Position numbers and translations under genes: made by a program. From positions 930,001 to 994,000 of the forward strand of contig JAUZTG010000048.1 of assembly GCA_030734395.1 (NCBI GenBank): 64,000 nt of DNA, written 5' to 3'. The notes under the pieces are model-generated. The model was not told the origin of the DNA and ran no database searches. It saw only the letters and a program-made list of their open reading frames with translations. This document shows, one piece after another, positions 21,848 through 33,793 of this stretch (positions within the stretch are counted from its first letter, which is position 1; each line of letters opens with the position of its first letter). Origin of the DNA: Sarocladium kiliense (Eukaryota; Ascomycota; Sordariomycetes; Hypocreales; Sarocladiaceae).

Positions 21848-24608
21848 ATGTCTGGCGACACGATCGACGACCAATACTTCACATATGATGGCCGATTGGC
21901 ATCATTCAAACCAACAAAGAAGCGCGCTTCAACGACGGGTGGACGCGCTGCCAAACCTCTGAACTGGCCGCATAAACGCATCACACCAGCAAGCGTAAGC
22001 CAGCTCCCGTGTTCATCGCGTCTAGACGCAGTTTTCTGACCTTTCGATAGTTGGCGAGCGCAGGTTTCTTCTTCAGCCCGACCCCCGATCACCCAGACAA
22101 TGTCATCTGTTTCTTGTGCCATAAGGGGCTGGATGGATGGGAGGAGGGTGATGATCCGCTCCACGAGCACTTGAGCCACACCAGCGGCTGTGGTTGGGCT
22201 ACGCTGGCCGCCATCGAGGCTGAGGTCGGCGAATATCACCTCGGAGACCCCAGCGCGCCCGAGATGGTGGCTGCACGAAAAGCTACCTTTGCTGGAAGGT
22301 GGCCGCATGATAGCAAGAGGGGCTGGAAGTGCAAAACGAAGCAGGTACGATCGTCAATCATCACGCAGGTCGCGTTTGGTCGTTAACACACTGCAGCTGG
22401 TCGACTCCGGATGGAAATACACACCCACGCCCGAATCGGATGACATGGCCACTTGCGTCTATTGTCAACTTGCGCTTGATGGATGGGAGCCCAACGACAA
22501 ACCATTGTAGGTCTCCGTTGATCTTATGATTTGAATGCCCAAGTCTGACCTCCTATAGGGATGAACACTATAAACGCGCCCCAAACTGCCCGTTCTTTAC
22601 CTTGGTCAGCCAAACACACGGTGCTTCGAAGAAGTCAACACGCGCCAAGGGAGGCCGCGCATCAAAAGCGTCCCGCGCCTCCATCCAATCAACCATAACC
22701 GCTCCTTCGGAGATTGGCTCTGTCGACGAGCTGACAGCTGCGAACGACGACACTGTTCTGACGACGACTTCCACGATGACTGCAGGTGGCAAGAAACCGA
22801 GAGCAAAGAAAGCTGCGACCACAAAGGGGAGGAAGACAAAAGCCAAGAAGGAGGAGACTGTCGAACCGGAAGAACCACAAACCGTTGCAGAGGAGGAAGC
22901 CACACCACAGCCCTCACCACCCAAGCCTAAGCGTGGCAAGAAGCGCGGCAGTGATGCTGTTGAGGAATCAACACTCAGTGTTGCTGATGCACCGGCGCCT
23001 AAGAAACGTGCGACGCGAGGCAAAGTCGGCAAGACTGTTGAAAGCTCTGTTGTTGAAGCGTCTGATGCCGAGATGGAAGAGCCGGAGGTGGCAACGAAAC
23101 CTGCACCCAAGAAAAGAGGCAGGCCGTCAAAGGCACAGACAGGCCGTAAGACGTCGACCGCGTCGCGAGCATCCAACACGTCGATGGCATCAACCCACGC
23201 TGGTACAGTCGACCCCCTCGATGACGACGAGGAGATTGAGCGTCAACTGCAGGCAGATCTGGAACGTCCATTGACAGACGACGAAGAGATCATGGCCGAT
23301 TCCGATTCCGAAAGGTTCAAGGCAAAGGCAAAGGCGGACACAAAGAAGGCGCGGAACACTACCAGCACTGCGAAGTCCGCCGACTTTGCAATGTTCGACC
23401 CACAGCCCGTTAAGGCTGATGATGCGGCCGTTGAAGAGGAGCTTAAGCAGTTGGAGGCGGAGATGCAGGTTGATGAGCCAGAGCAGCTCCAGATTCCCAA
23501 GAAAGGCCGCAAGGCAGGTACGCGGAAGGCCTCAAAGCAGACAAGGCCCAAGAAGACCAAGGCAGCTCCCGAACCTGAGCCTGAGCCGGAGGCAGAGTTC
23601 GAGGATGTGTCGCTGGAGCCCGAGCCGTTGGAGGACCCCCAAGAAGAGGATACCTTGGGCAGTACCGATACTGTTGTCCGTAACGCTGAACTCGGACCAG
23701 CAAAACGTGTGCGAAGCCATCCGTCAAGGGCGTCACTCACGTCAGCGATGTCAGACGACGAACTCGACATTGTCGACTTGGTTGAGGAGCCTACGGAGGA
23801 GCCAGTCGAGAAGGTTCAGCCCCCTGTGAAACGACCTCGAGGGAGGCCAAGCAAGGCATCTCTAGCATCCCGGGCTTCCTCTGGTGGAGAAGTTAGCATA
23901 GCCAGCACAAAGCAAGGCGCTCCGAAGCGGAAACCTGGTCGCCCCAAGAAGATCGAGGAACCCCAAGCTGCTGCTTTGCCTGAGGCGAAGGTTGTGGCGA
24001 AACCTCAAGCTAGGAAGGTCTCGCGGACGAAGAACGCCCCTGAGCCTGCGCCAGTCGAGCCAGAGGTACTGGAAGACGAGATATTCGAGGAGCCGTCATC
24101 ACCGGTGATTGAAAGACAGGCAGCACCTGCAACTCCTCCCAGGGTCATTACAAAAGCTCAATCAGCGAAGCAGGCTACTGTGTCTCCATCACCTTCACCC
24201 CAGTCTTCTGACGCAGAGAATCAGCCTCCATCGTCAAGACCGAGCGCGACAACGACCAAGAGGATTGCTTTAGCACCGATCGCTGAAACACCAAAAGCTG
24301 TCTCGCCGTCGAAGCGTAACATCATCGCTGGTCTGCAGAGCACAACACCGTGGACGGCTGTTGACATCGATGCGATGCTGGGGACGCCTCGTCATGGGGC
24401 CAACAAGGAGAATGGTACCGAGCGCTTGATCAAAAAGGGCAAGGAGCTGACAAGTCCCGAGAAAGAGATGACTGTCGAGGAGTGGGTGTACTACAATGCT
24501 GGACAAGCAGAGAAGATGCTGAAGCAGGAATGCGAGACAATGGTTAGCAGGTTTGAAAGCGAAGGGGCAAGGGCTATGAATGTTTTGGAAGGCCTGATTG
24601 TGGATTGA
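21848..24608 (+). CDS. BIR1: BIR-domain chromosomal passenger protein (survivin / Bir1 / Cut17 homologue)
   Basis: Subunit of the chromosomal passenger complex with Aurora kinase and INCENP, acting at centromeres and the spindle midzone. Exons 21848-21994, 22051-22344, 22397-22506, 22559-24608 (introns 56, 52, 52 nt), giving 866 aa. Seen: two tandem BIR domains. BIR1 has zinc ligands C69, C72, H89, C96; BIR2 has C167, C170, H187, C194. Both have the exact C-x2-C-x16-H-x6-C spacing, and introns cut through both. The long middle region is Lys/Glu/Ser-rich and disordered. It carries AT-hook-like cores (KKRGRPSKA, KRPRGRPSKA, KRKPGRPKK) and SP/TP sites. The C-terminal 110 residues are conserved-looking (ALAPIAETP, TPWTAVDIDAMLGTP, EEWVYYNAGQAEKMLKQECE) and end in a helix suited to binding INCENP. 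The third intron's donor overlaps an in-frame TAG. Confidence 0.93.
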
Positions 24609-24809
24609 TTGATGACTGAGGATTAAGACGGATGGGGAATGGAAAGGAAGGCGTTGTTCGATGGTTACACGGAGGACAGTCATGCACGAAGGCGTTTGGG
24701 ACTTGCTTAATGATGATCTGAATTTGAACCGGGTATCTTCAAGGGTATTCCGTGACGCATTCTCCAAAGTGTTTTCACTCAAGTCCGTTTGCTCTTCACC
24801 AGTGTCATA

Positions 24810-25047
24810 TCACCCCTTCCTCAGGGGCTTGGAAATGGCTGTCAGCTTCCGCTCCAGGTCCTTAAGCCTCTGCTCTCGCTCTGCGGGCGTCTCCTTCGCG
24901 TAAAACCTGTCGGCGACGGACGTCTCGTGGAGAGAGCGGAGGAGCATGGGGTTGTTGGCACCCCCGTTGTTCCTATTATTCAGAGTCAGTCACCTGAAAG
25001 GTTTCTTGTTGCGGAATGTCGCATCCTTACTGGTTGTCCTGCGGCAT
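24810..25047 (-). CDS. Small 59-aa protein, unknown
   Basis: Not recognised. Exons (minus): 25031-25047 (17 nt, MPQDNQ) and 24810-24972, joined by a 58-nt intron with donor GTAAGG and acceptor AATAG. The product is hydrophilic: an Asn/Gly-rich start (NNGGANNPM), then LLRSLHETSVADRFYAKE and a heptad-like charged helix (ERE QRL KDL ERK L) followed by a short basic end. Support comes from the clean splice and a codon pattern that looks coding, not from homology. It converges on the BIR gene with a 201-base gap, and the 3' UTRs may overlap. It could be a subunit of a larger complex. Confidence 0.5.
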
Positions 25048-27362
25048 TGTGACTTGGGCAAAGGAGAAAGTTTCCGAGGAAGTTCTTGTACTTGAAGTTC
25101 GAGGTGTGCACTGGAAGCTAGATGGGGAGGTTGATGACGGCGACAGACTTCGTTTCTCGAACGAGAGGGAGTACGACTTTATACTGGTTGACGGCATAAT
25201 TGCTGAGTTTGTCCAGTTACCGAAGATGCAAAAGAAGGATGAGTTTTGGTCTCGGGATCTGTTAGATTCGGTGTCGATGTTAGTATCATTCAACCGTTGG
25301 AGCAAGGGGGTTGCGAAAGTGTGTTACACATTTGGGAAGGGAACTCTCCTGTATAAACCAGTAACAACCCAGTGTTGAGGATGTGAAGTGGCGAAGCCAA
25401 AGACGATCGCAAAGAAGATCCATGGCTTCTTATGAGAATTACCCAAACCTTCAAAGTCTTGGAATTGTTAGACCAGATCAAGGTTGTTCAGAGTTGGGCG
25501 TGGCGCTTAGCGTCAGCAAACTGAGTATGTTGCGACTTCAAGCCAGCCAGGACAGCCCGAAGAGGAAATGTGAGCTAGGGCGACATGTCCGCCATTTGGC
25601 AGTTTAGAACTAACAAGACTGAGCACTAACTGATCGAGAAAGGAAAACGAGGAAGGTGAGCTCAGACGTTGGCTGACGGAGGAATGACTGTGACGGGGTT
25701 GCACGCTCCGAATCTGCGATTGATCTGGGCCAACACGACAAAAGTCAAGAGTTTGATGAACAAGGATCAAGCTCTACAGGAACGAATCATGATGGAGTAT
25801 GGAGAGAGGGACTGAGTCAGGTGCAGAACGTGGCGGCTCAAGCCTAGGAGCTCGAAACGGATGATACAACCAGAAGAGCAAATGTTGTTGTGCAAAGCAC
25901 AGCGCACGAGACATTCGCATTGGGTTTCCGATGAATTGGCGGGCATACGAGGCAAACATGAAATGCGAGGGATGACAGTCATCGGCAGGCAAAGACGCAA
26001 GGAGACATGCAAGAGTTGAAAGCGCTTGAGATACGCCTCTATTAAACCGGAGATGTTGGATCCGACCTGCAATTCCCTAAGCATCTTGTCCTAGACTTGC
26101 ACTGCGCATTCAAGCGTACGGAAGTTGTTTATCCCCCAGACAAGACAAAACAGGACGCCAACGCGTTCTTGTACCATGCGCAAATTCACACCGCGCGGAT
26201 CACGCACCCGGTATTGTCAATTCGAGTCAGCTTCAACAAAGTCGGTCGACACATGCAGGGGTATTGTCTTGGTTTTGCACTTTCAAGCAAGCGACTCTTC
26301 GACGGGTTTCGATTGAATTCTATCGCGTCTCAATCCAGCCTGGTCCTCGACACTCGCTTCTCGTGGTCTCAGCTGGCTGAGAGGGAACCCATTGGGGGAG
26401 GGGGGTGTCACTCGTTGGCAGAAGATGCAGGACAGCCAACGCTAGACTGGTGGTTGCTCCAACCAGGCTGGGCAGAGTAAGGACTCGGCTGAGGAACAGC
26501 GGAATGACAAAAGCATGGTTTCAATCAGTGCTGTTTGAATCTAGCTGTTCCGATGTATTCATCATCACCGAAACTATGATGGATCGGTGATCGCTCTGAG
26601 CCCAGCCTGTCCGTCACCGAGAGCGGTGCTCCCTTGATCTAGATCCCGAACACCGCCACCACACCACCATCATGATTTAAGCGCTGTTACCACACTTGCC
26701 GGATGCCTCTCCCTAGGCGCGGCCCGATGTGGCTGGTCGCTCGCAGGCAAACAGCACTTTGCATCCCAATGCAGCACCTGATTGGCGTCTGCACCAATGG
26801 CCGGTGAGTGAATGCCGTCACTATCGCGCGAGGCGTCGTGGGCTTTGTCGGGGGCAGACTCGAACACCCGCGTCTTCGAGTCCTCTTGATTCAAGCAATG
26901 TGATTGTATGCTTCTGAATGGCCGGCCGGGGGTCGTCGGATGCATCACGAGCGCAGTTGAGGCTTGCATGGGAGACTTACCCATGCAATTGGTCTTGAGG
27001 CTGGTATAAGTGCAAGAGAGCGCCGATCAGAAAGTTGGAAAACCTTTCCCTTTTTGAACCCGTGAGCCGCGAACCACGCACACTTCCTCTCTTTTCTTAG
27101 ATCTTCCAAGAGTCTTGCTCGCTGGTCGTAACTCCCGTAACGCCACGATCATCGTATACTCCTCGCAGTCGCCGGTCAACGCTTCCTCGAAATGCCATCA
27201 TGCCTTCTGGCGACGGACCCATATGGCTCACTTGGACGTGCCACAGCTGCGGTGTTCATTCATCACTTAGAAGCTGATGCAGAGAGACAACTTCTTGAAG
27301 GCGGCTTCAAAGTCGACTGGCAGTGAGTTCCATCTCCTTCATTCTTCGCGATCAGATGGCTC
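25048..27362. other. 2.3 kb intergenic region with possible extra 5' exon at right
   Basis: No convincing gene in 25.05-27.15 kb. At 27192-27322 an ATG opens a frame (MPSCLLATDPYGSLG...) that ends at a consensus donor GTGAGT. It could be a first exon of the zinc-finger gene. The acceptors that keep frame give either a 33-nt intron (too short) or use a poor GAG acceptor at about 27382, so I did not include it. Confidence 0.4.
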
Positions 27363-30300
27363 ATGACTTCGATCCCAATGAGTAGGACAGCATTATCACT
27401 AGGGAGATTCCTAGAGGAGGAGACCGACAATGACGAAACTTCCTCAAGCCAATGGACGGAAGACCGCTCCCGAAGCACTTCGCCGTGCCCAACTCTGTCG
27501 ACATCGGGAGATTCGTGCGCAGACTCGGATTTCAGCAGCGACGAAGGCACAAAGGCTGCATCGAATCGTCGAGGTGTGCAGAACAAGGCCTCAACTCCGC
27601 AATACAGTCGCAGTTCAGGTTCTACTCCGGGTAACAAAGATGACAAGGCTCGAAGCGGCGAGGAGGCGGGCAGGGATGATCATGGACGGGATGATAGCTC
27701 GTCAGAGATGACACTCGACTTGGACATGAGGTTCAAGAAGAGCGACGAGGCCATCTGCTATGCATGCCCCTTTCGAAAACGCAACCCTATTAAGTGCAAC
27801 TTCAGAAATTACTATGAATGTGCCACGAGCTTTCCTGATCTGGAACGCGTCAGGTTGGTAACCTTCCCTGATAATATGTTTTGTAACTCACCGAAGTTGG
27901 ACAGAGAACATCTTGGTAGATGCCATCTGCAGCTCGCAAACGAAACCTCGAATAATGAGGATACAACGCCGCGTCGCTCAGTCTATACATCTGACCCAGC
28001 ACTGTGGATGACATCCGAGACTTTCGACTCAATCAAGATACAGGGAGACGAAAGCTCCAACCCCAGACAGAAATGGGAGTACATCTGGCGTTGTCTGTTC
28101 GGCCACTCGGACCACGTATTGGAACCCGGTATGCTGTGTAATCAGATAACACCATGACAAGTAAACCGAGAAACATGCTAATTCTTTCTTGACTAGACTT
28201 CGAAGCCCCAATTGAGGCCGAGGAGCTTGTTTCTGAACTTCAAAGGAGCCTTCACCTGTTCGATGCTCAAGTCCGCCGAGAGGTCGAGAGCCTGGCAGCG
28301 ATTCCGTCAACAAGCTCATCGCTCGCCTCCCTGGGAGCCCGCATCACTGAGCTCTGGGTCCAATACTTGAACTCAACGTTTGAGAGGTGCGAGAGGAAGG
28401 TGCGAGGATCCTCCTCCATACGGCTTGCTTTGCCGCGGCGGGCAACGACGGATGTCGTCTCCTACCGGCCCCTGCAATCGGGCTCTGAGGCCCTTTCTTC
28501 TGGGCTAACACCGAGAGCGAAGACATTTGACTGCTTTCGTACTACTGTGCCATCGACGTTGGAGATCATGTGCCCTGGGCTCGATTCCTTCATCTCGAAT
28601 CTCCCAAGCTTCGTGGCTTCTGGCTCTTCCCTCGAACACAATGAGGCATCACCGACTCCAACTTTGTCGGGAAGCTCTACTATGTGAGTAAAACACCTGA
28701 TGAAGCAGACAAACTTCTGACGAAGACCTCAGACTCAATGGAAGCTTCCACGAGGAGCCCGTAACGACATTGAGCGACGACCAGGCCACGCATCAAGACG
28801 TCGTGCAAAGCTGCCAGGATCTGGACGACGCTGATACTAGCGACTCCAGCAGTTGCAGTAACGAGGAAGAACAGGATGACGATGGAGAGGATGCGGAAGA
28901 TGATGCTATCAACGAGATGATCAGCCGAGTATCAAGCATCATTCTAGGCGTCTTGACGCCAAACCCTTCAGACTCTCTGATTCAAGCAGTTCAGTCTGCT
29001 GTTGAGAACTTTGTGATCGAGCTTTTCAACGACGTCCTCTTTATGGGATGCCCCCATGACGGGGAGTCAGCTTCGGGCTCCAACTCGAAGCCTAATGGTT
29101 CCTCGGGATCATTGAAAGTCACTAACACCAACAGTTCATCTAGTGGAGCTGGCAAAAATGGGAAGGGTATTCTCAATGGAGATCCCAAGGAGGATGGAAG
29201 TGAACAAGGGGATCGTCTGCCGGGGCCAGACAATGCGGTGAACCATGATGGCTGTCCTAGTCGATTGTGCTGTCCCTTTCGCATTCGAAATCCCGTCAAG
29301 TTCAATTCGCGGGATTTTCCAGTCTGCGCGAACAAGCAGTGGGTCAGTATGTATCTTCTCAAGTAAGTCTACTTCTCTTACCGAGCTCTGAGAATACGTG
29401 GTTGGCCATGATCTGACCGCAGCAACGATAGGAGACACATTCGATCCGTCCATCGTCGCAAAGATGAAATGGAATACAAGTGCTTGAGATGCAAACAAGG
29501 GTTTCCTACTTCGGATCGCCTGCACCAGCACTGCGAGGAGGAGAATGGCTGTCAATCTGTCAAATCTGCCGGTAGCAAGGTTGAGAACCCAGAGGATGGC
29601 CTGTCAGCTGAAGGACTCAAGCGCTTGGACAATAGGAAGGCCCAAGACAAAATTCAGTCTTGGCAGGCACTCTGGCGTCTGCTCTTCCCTGGCGATGCAG
29701 ACGTGCCTCTCTGTGGTGAGTCCAGAATTTTCATCTATCCTATCACAAGTTGAGATAGAAACTAATCACTTCGTGGGCCAGTCATGCCTAATGAGATTGA
29801 GGGCCTTACTCAAAGCTTTCAGGAAAGCCAGCCGAACTTGGATGAAGCCATCGGCAACACCATCAGTCAATTCGTCCCTGAAGACGTGGTCCAGGACCTT
29901 GCGAACCAACTGTCTACTCTGTTCCAGCATCATGTGACAGACACTTTGAGGCACCATGGAGTTATTCTCGGTGGTTCACGCGCCGCTTCCAAGGCTGCGT
30001 CGTCCCGAAATAAAAGCACATCACCATCGTCCCCAGCTAGCAGCTCTGACGAAGCGGATCCAGCTCCAGTAAACAAGAAGCGCAAGTCACGCCACGCTGG
30101 AACTGAAGTGCTGAGCGACTCTGCGGCTCAGACGTCGACTTCCATGGCTTATCAGCCGCCACTGGCTTCAGCTCCAGACCCGGATCTGACTGACTGGACA
30201 CTTCTGAGCTCCCGTCTTCCCGATCAGTCGATCGCATCACCGGGAAGTCACTACTCCGTGGGCCAACCGAGCTTCCAAAACGGCTCAAACTACGTCCCAC

Positions 30301-30512
30301 TGAGTATGATGATGAACAGTCCTGGATACCAGACTGTTCCCCCAACACCGGCCAGCTCTTACGCAATCCCTCAGGGCTACGGCCACACCAGCCAAAGTAT
30401 CGTGGGTGTTATGAATAGCAATCTGAACGCCTCGAATGGCATGGCAATGAACTTTTGTCCCAGTTGTGGAGGACAGTGGCCTTGCCCTGCTCATTGCATG
30501 AGACCTAACTAG
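27363..30512 (+). CDS. Large disordered protein with duplicated C2H2-like zinc-finger module
   Basis: Unnamed fungal family, probably nuclear. Preferred exons: 27363-27853, 27905-28128, 28197-28683, 28733-29362, 29432-29715, 29782-30512, giving about 948 aa; retaining the first, 51-nt intron gives 965. The same module occurs twice. Copy 1 is CYACPFRKRNPIKC, then DLERVREHLGRCHLQ across the first splice, then QKWEYIWRCLFG. Copy 2 is CCPFRIRNPVKF, VCANKQWVSMYLLKRHIRSVH across a splice, YKCLRCKQGFPTSDRLHQHC, then IQSWQALWRLLFPG. Copy 1 lacks the C-x2-C finger that copy 2 keeps. Each is followed by a helical stretch, then Ser/Pro-rich sequence; there is a possible nuclear signal NKKRKSRH. The end has CPSCGGQWPCPAHC, possibly another metal site. 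The third splice links both halves in frame and copy 2 has no ATG of its own near its start, which argues for one gene. The start codon is uncertain. Confidence 0.7.
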
Positions 30513-31293
30513 GTTCGATGATTCGTGAAGTGTATGTACGCACGTAGCAAGGACAGGATCTCAGAAGGGTTTGGTTGGTTATTTCAGATTGTAGCACTCG
30601 GCTTTCTCCTCAAGCACTCGTCTAATAGACTTCTTGCCTTGTATTGTACAGTTGGTATCCGGCATCTCAAGCCGTCGTCTGAGCTCCAAGTTGCTATTGC
30701 TATTCCAGTAGGTGTTCCGGTTACTAATCTAGTCACACTGCATTGAGAGAAGTGGAGGTTTTAATCAAATAAATCTTTCAAATTTGTGATTAAAAATAGG
30801 GTGCGGATATGTATATACATATATACCGTTGAAGATTCTCAAATCTCATCGATCTCTCCACATCGTGTACTTCAAGCCATTGCACCAAACCTTCAATCAT
30901 CACCATCTCGCCAGAATATCCGCCCACGGATATGACCTCGGACCAAGGTATCATTGTTTCGTAAAAGAGCGTTTGAGGGTGGGTATCTTTCCAGCAATAG
31001 AAACAAGCAAGCAATCCAAAAAAGCCCAGCAAAATGCATTTCCCAGGTATCGTTTCCCTTCCATAAAATGATGCTTTGCAAATCCGTGTGTCGTCAAATG
31101 AGTGTCCGTTACCCTTGGTCCGTCTAAGTCGTGTGTTCAAAACGCCAGAATGCTGTCGTGTGGTGGGCGTGTTGTGATAAATGAGCGTCATGAAGCCATT
31201 AAGTTTCCATCTCTTTCCGCTATTCGGTTCACCTCCTCTTGCTCTTTTTGTAGGTTTATGTGAGTTGTATCTCTCGTTCGTAGTTCTGACTGC
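30513..31293. other. Convergent intergenic spacer
   Basis: 781 AT-richer bases between the zinc-finger gene and the wall-protein gene, which converge. Contains 3' UTRs only, as far as I can see. Confidence 0.55.
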
Positions 31294-33793
31294 TTAAGCG
31301 AAGAAAGCAGCCAAGATGGAAGCCAGAGTCATAAAGAGCATTGAGTTGCTGGTGCTAAGCGCAGTGGCAGCCGCGGTTGGCTCGACCACGTCAGGACCAG
31401 TCGGCGTCTCTGCTCCCGGCTCACCTGGTGTTGGTTGCTCATTGGGAGGTGATACGACCTCTGGCTCATCGTCGTCCTCTTCTCCGCCTTCATCCTGGTC
31501 TCCCTCATCACCTTCGCCCTCGCCTTCACCCTCTTCAGGCAGGCTGCTAGGGGTGGGACCAGGACTGACAACGGTGGTATCATCGTCTGCCGGTATTGGG
31601 ACGAGAACTGCGCTGCTAGTGACAGAGACGTTGCCGTCCTCATCAGTGATGGTAACGGCGCTGTAGCTCGTTGAGGACTCTGCTTCATCTGATTCACCAG
31701 CCTCACCGGTAGTCGTAGGGCTGGGTGCAGGAGTTTCCTCGGGAGTCTCTACAGGAGTCTCTTCGGGACTCGGCTCGTGACTCTGTTCGGGGCTTTCCAC
31801 AGCAGAAGATGAGGGCTGTTCTTCCTCCTCGCTAGCAGTAGTAGTGGTTTCCTCCGGTGCTGCTTCGGTTGTCGATGAAATGGTGCTGGTGCTGGAAGTT
31901 GTGGTCTCCTCATCCTCCTCTTCAGACTCGGTTGTTGTTGTAATCGGCTCGAAAGTAGGCGTAACGGCAGACTCCTGAGTCTCCGTGGTGACCTCGACGG
32001 AAGTCACCTGGGACTCGGGGCCATCCGTCTCGGCAGTAGTTGTAGGAGTTGACTCCTGCGTATCGCACCAGCTAAAGAACTGCGCGAACTCAGGTTCGAC
32101 ATAATCCCGAATAGTCTCTCTGGTGGAGTTGCCGTTGTCTTGAATACAATCAGCGCATCTGTCGTACGCAATCTGGAAACTTGAGTCTGGGTCGCAAATG
32201 GAGGGGACTTTGCCGAGAGACTGAATGATCAGTGCGGCAGAGTCACATTCATCAAAGCACACGTTTGGAGTCACGTCGCGCCTCTTGTACCAATGAATGC
32301 TTCGCCGACCATTCTGGGGATACCCATCGTAGTAGTACGTGGTGGTGGACGTTGAGGTTGTTCGAGGCCATTCGCTCAATGTAGCCTGAGACTCCCAGTC
32401 TCCCGTCGTGATTGTCCGAGTGGTGTACTTGTCTTTCTCGACGTAGACATCGAATTCGAAGATGCCATAGGAGAGGCCGAACGCCTCTGGGTTCAGATTG
32501 AAGTAGCCATATGAGGGTGGGTAATAGCTGCTCTCATCATCCTCCCAAGTGGTGTTGGCGTATGGAGGCGCAACCATGCAATGCTCAGGTCTGCAACGGA
32601 AGTCTTCTGTAGGCAGCTCCGGCCAGAAGTTGCATCCGTCGGGCTTAGGAGGGTTGCAGACAAATCCAGGCTTGCAGCCCCAAGTCTCATCACTTGAGTA
32701 GTCAATCGGCTCGCCGCTGCCGGTGGGACGTGGGCAAAGAGTGACATCGAAGATCGGTGTAATAATGAGAGTCTCTCCAGGAAGCACCTCGGTCGTTGTA
32801 ATGACAACAGTCGAACCTGGAATGGTCCGAGTGGTTGTGGTGCCTTCCTCGGTCACGGTGATAGTATCAGCAGGAATTGTACTTGTGATAGTGCGTGTGA
32901 CTGTTGAACCAGGGAGCATAGTGGTGATCCTGTCTGTGACCTCGTTCGTGATAGTTTGCTCGTCAGTGATGGTGTTGTAGTCCGTGACGGTGTTCCTGAT
33001 TGTCGTAGGCACGGGCACCTCGACCTCAACGGTGGTCGGGACAGTGGTCGGCCTGTAGCTGGTAACAAAGTCCAGCACGGTCGTGGTTCGCCACTCGGTT
33101 GTCGTGATGGTTGAGCACTCCTCTGGCTCAGCGCCAGTTGGGTATGCTGGGGTATCATCTCCTTCGCCGGCAGGAACACAGCTGTTGCGACGATTGTTAG
33201 CAATATACTGGATGAATCAGAAGCGAATCAACTTACTTAATGGGCACGCCAATGGTGACAGGGTAAGACTATGAGAGGGTCAGCTATCTATCGAACAAAA
33301 GCCCAGACTGAGTGCACAAACAGTGGTCCTGATCTGAGTCTCGATCTGAGTCTCCCACTCAGTGATGATCTCTTCGACCGTAGTGTATATCTGCAGGATT
33401 GTCAGAACTTTGTGCTATATAGTCGGGGTGTTGCGAACTCACTGTTGTAGGAACATCAACATAGATCGTTGAACTGACAGCCGATTAGTTTCGCTCTTCA
33501 TGCGCAAATGTGCATTGCACTCACATTTCTGGCTCCGGAATACTGTAACCCGATTAGCTGCTATTCAACATGAACAAACTCAAAGAGCGTGCGGCAACTC
33601 ACGGGATATAGCAGTCAGTGACAGTCACCACCTCCGTCACGGTCGATGTCTGCTGGCAACAACACTGGCGTTTGTCGAAGCCATGCTCATCGAGCTGTGG
33701 AGTATCTTCCCAAGGAATGGCGGCGAGGTCGGCCTCAGCTGCGACGAGCGAGAGAGCGCCGACAGCGGCCCATAATGTGCTTGAATGTCGCAT
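31294..33793 (-). CDS. GPI-anchored Ser/Thr-rich cell-wall protein
   Basis: Secreted, probably wall- or membrane-linked glycoprotein. Exons (minus): 33603-33793, 33525-33542, 33443-33473, 33322-33390, 33237-33268, 31294-33181. The four inner exons are only 18, 31, 69 and 32 nt; all introns are 51-60 nt and frame is kept throughout, giving 742 aa. Seen: a signal peptide (MRHSSTLWAAVGALSLVAA), a possible KR processing site before QCCCQQ, then Thr/Val-rich repeats of the TVTEVVTVT / TTTRTIPGSTVVITTTEV kind. A Cys-rich middle domain follows (about 10 Cys, with CKPGFVCNPPKPDGC and CFDECDSAALI). The C-terminal 220 residues are Ser/Thr/Glu/Pro-rich stalk with a Glu-Gly-Asp block. The end is a hydrophobic tail (MLFMTLASILAAFFA) behind small residues, fitting GPI attachment. 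Function unknown; heavy O-glycosylation is expected. Confidence 0.85.

Noticed and set aside
22568..23271. Long minus-strand frames opposite BIR1
   Set aside because: Low-complexity Ser/Val/Leu-rich shadow of the Lys/Glu-rich coding strand; no start context or splice logic.
23243..23770. 175-codon minus-strand frame, Ser-rich
   Set aside because: Antisense shadow of the BIR1 acidic region.
26835..26890. T-loop-like TTCGAGTC sequence on the minus strand
   Set aside because: The flanking five bases do not pair and no cloverleaf fits upstream.
27192..27322. Extra first exon of the zinc-finger gene
   Set aside because: Good donor, but the only frame-keeping acceptors give a 33-nt intron or use GAG, so it is unproven.
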